From JABAYQ01 sp018608925 (lineage in GTDB: Bacteria; Bacteroidota; Bacteroidia; Flavobacteriales; UBA7312), in NCBI GenBank assembly GCA_037625715.1, contig JASJHQ010000028.1, positions 1-33,346 of the forward strand: a DNA stretch of 33,346 bases, given 5' to 3'. This document shows, in pieces, positions 33,242 through 33,346 of the stretch. The first letter of the stretch is position 1. Every line of letters starts with the position of its first letter. A program made the translations under genes and the position numbers. The notes under the pieces are model-generated. The model was given only the letters and a program-made list of their open reading frames with translations, was not told the origin of the DNA and searched no databases.

Positions 33242-33346
33242 TTAAAGAACCTTATCTGCTAATTTAGACATCGGCAATCCGTCAAAAGTTCCAGAGCTCA
33301 TCATTAGTAAATTTTTATTTCTCCAATTTAGGCTAGACAAATAATC
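33242..33346 (-). CDS. C-terminal end of a Mur ligase family protein (partial)
   Basis: Only the last 34 residues lie in the window; the gene runs off the right edge. The frame reads DYLSSLNWRNKNLLMMSSG, then TFDGLPMSKLADKVL and stop. The pattern LLMMSSG followed by F-x-G-(L/I) is typical of the end of MurC/Mpl-type ligases, and in Bacteroidota of the Mpl-like peptidoglycan-recycling ligase in particular. With so little sequence, Mur ligase is likely and the exact type is not certain. It is on the same strand as the secreted-protein gene 106 bases downstream. Confidence 0.55.
   Translation of the reverse strand, partial: DYLSSLNWRNKNLLMMSSGTFDGLPMSKLADKVL

Noticed and set aside
1..33346. Horizontal transfer or a defence/phage island
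   Set aside because: Base composition and codon use look uniform, housekeeping genes are spread across the window, and no integrase, transposase, tRNA-linked repeat or nuclease cluster is visible.

Overview
The window looks like chromosomal DNA of a Bacteroidota bacterium, most likely from the order Flavobacteriales. The support is: very AT-rich DNA; promoter boxes of the Bacteroidota type (TTTG, about 19-20 bases, TAnnTTTG); type IX secretion (T9SS) C-terminal sorting domains of both type A and type B; choice-of-anchor L and SprB-type repeat surface proteins; a complete Bat (aerotolerance-type) operon; a DUF4293 membrane protein divergent from rho; and a Rho factor with an Asn/Gln-rich insertion. 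I see no phage, insertion sequence, CRISPR array, tRNA or rRNA. Coding density is high and no gene-free stretch exceeds about 175 bases.

Layout. (1) 1-3245, minus strand: dnaK with a terminator, then an unrecognised lipoprotein whose near-perfect promoter sits almost on top of its start codon. (2) 3323-6983, plus strand: a secreted protein with a jelly-roll-like domain, a very long coiled coil and a SPOR domain, then panB and an RluA-family pseudouridine synthase, all nearly touching. (3) 6980-9403, minus: priA, sharing its stop with the end of the rluA-like gene. (4) 9470-19068, minus: three tandem paralogous giant secreted proteins, each with an N-terminal choice-of-anchor L domain. Two end in type B (gliding-motility-type) sorting domains; the third carries about a dozen SprB-like repeats but ends in a type A domain. 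(5) 19141-21629, minus: truA overlapping an ABC exporter gene. (6) 21772-30219, plus: a nine-gene block moxR, DUF58, BatD-like membrane protein, batA, batB, batC, batD, batE, metallophosphoesterase, with every junction between a 14-base overlap and a 1-base gap. (7) 30216-33346: DUF4293 gene (minus), rho (plus), a perfect palindromic two-way terminator, an unrecognised secreted protein (minus) and the C-terminal end of a Mur ligase (minus).

How the genes work together. The Bat block encodes a MoxR AAA+ ATPase, a DUF58 protein, VWA-domain membrane proteins with metal-binding MIDAS motifs, TPR proteins and a large BatD: the usual parts of an envelope-associated chaperone or stress system whose biochemistry is still poorly defined. 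The tandem choice-of-anchor L proteins are probably a cell-surface or secreted adhesion set. DnaK, PriA, TruA, PanB, Rho and the Mur ligase are housekeeping genes. The least explained parts are the choice-of-anchor L cluster with its mixed sorting signals, the jelly-roll/coiled-coil/SPOR protein, and the phosphoesterase coupled to the Bat operon.
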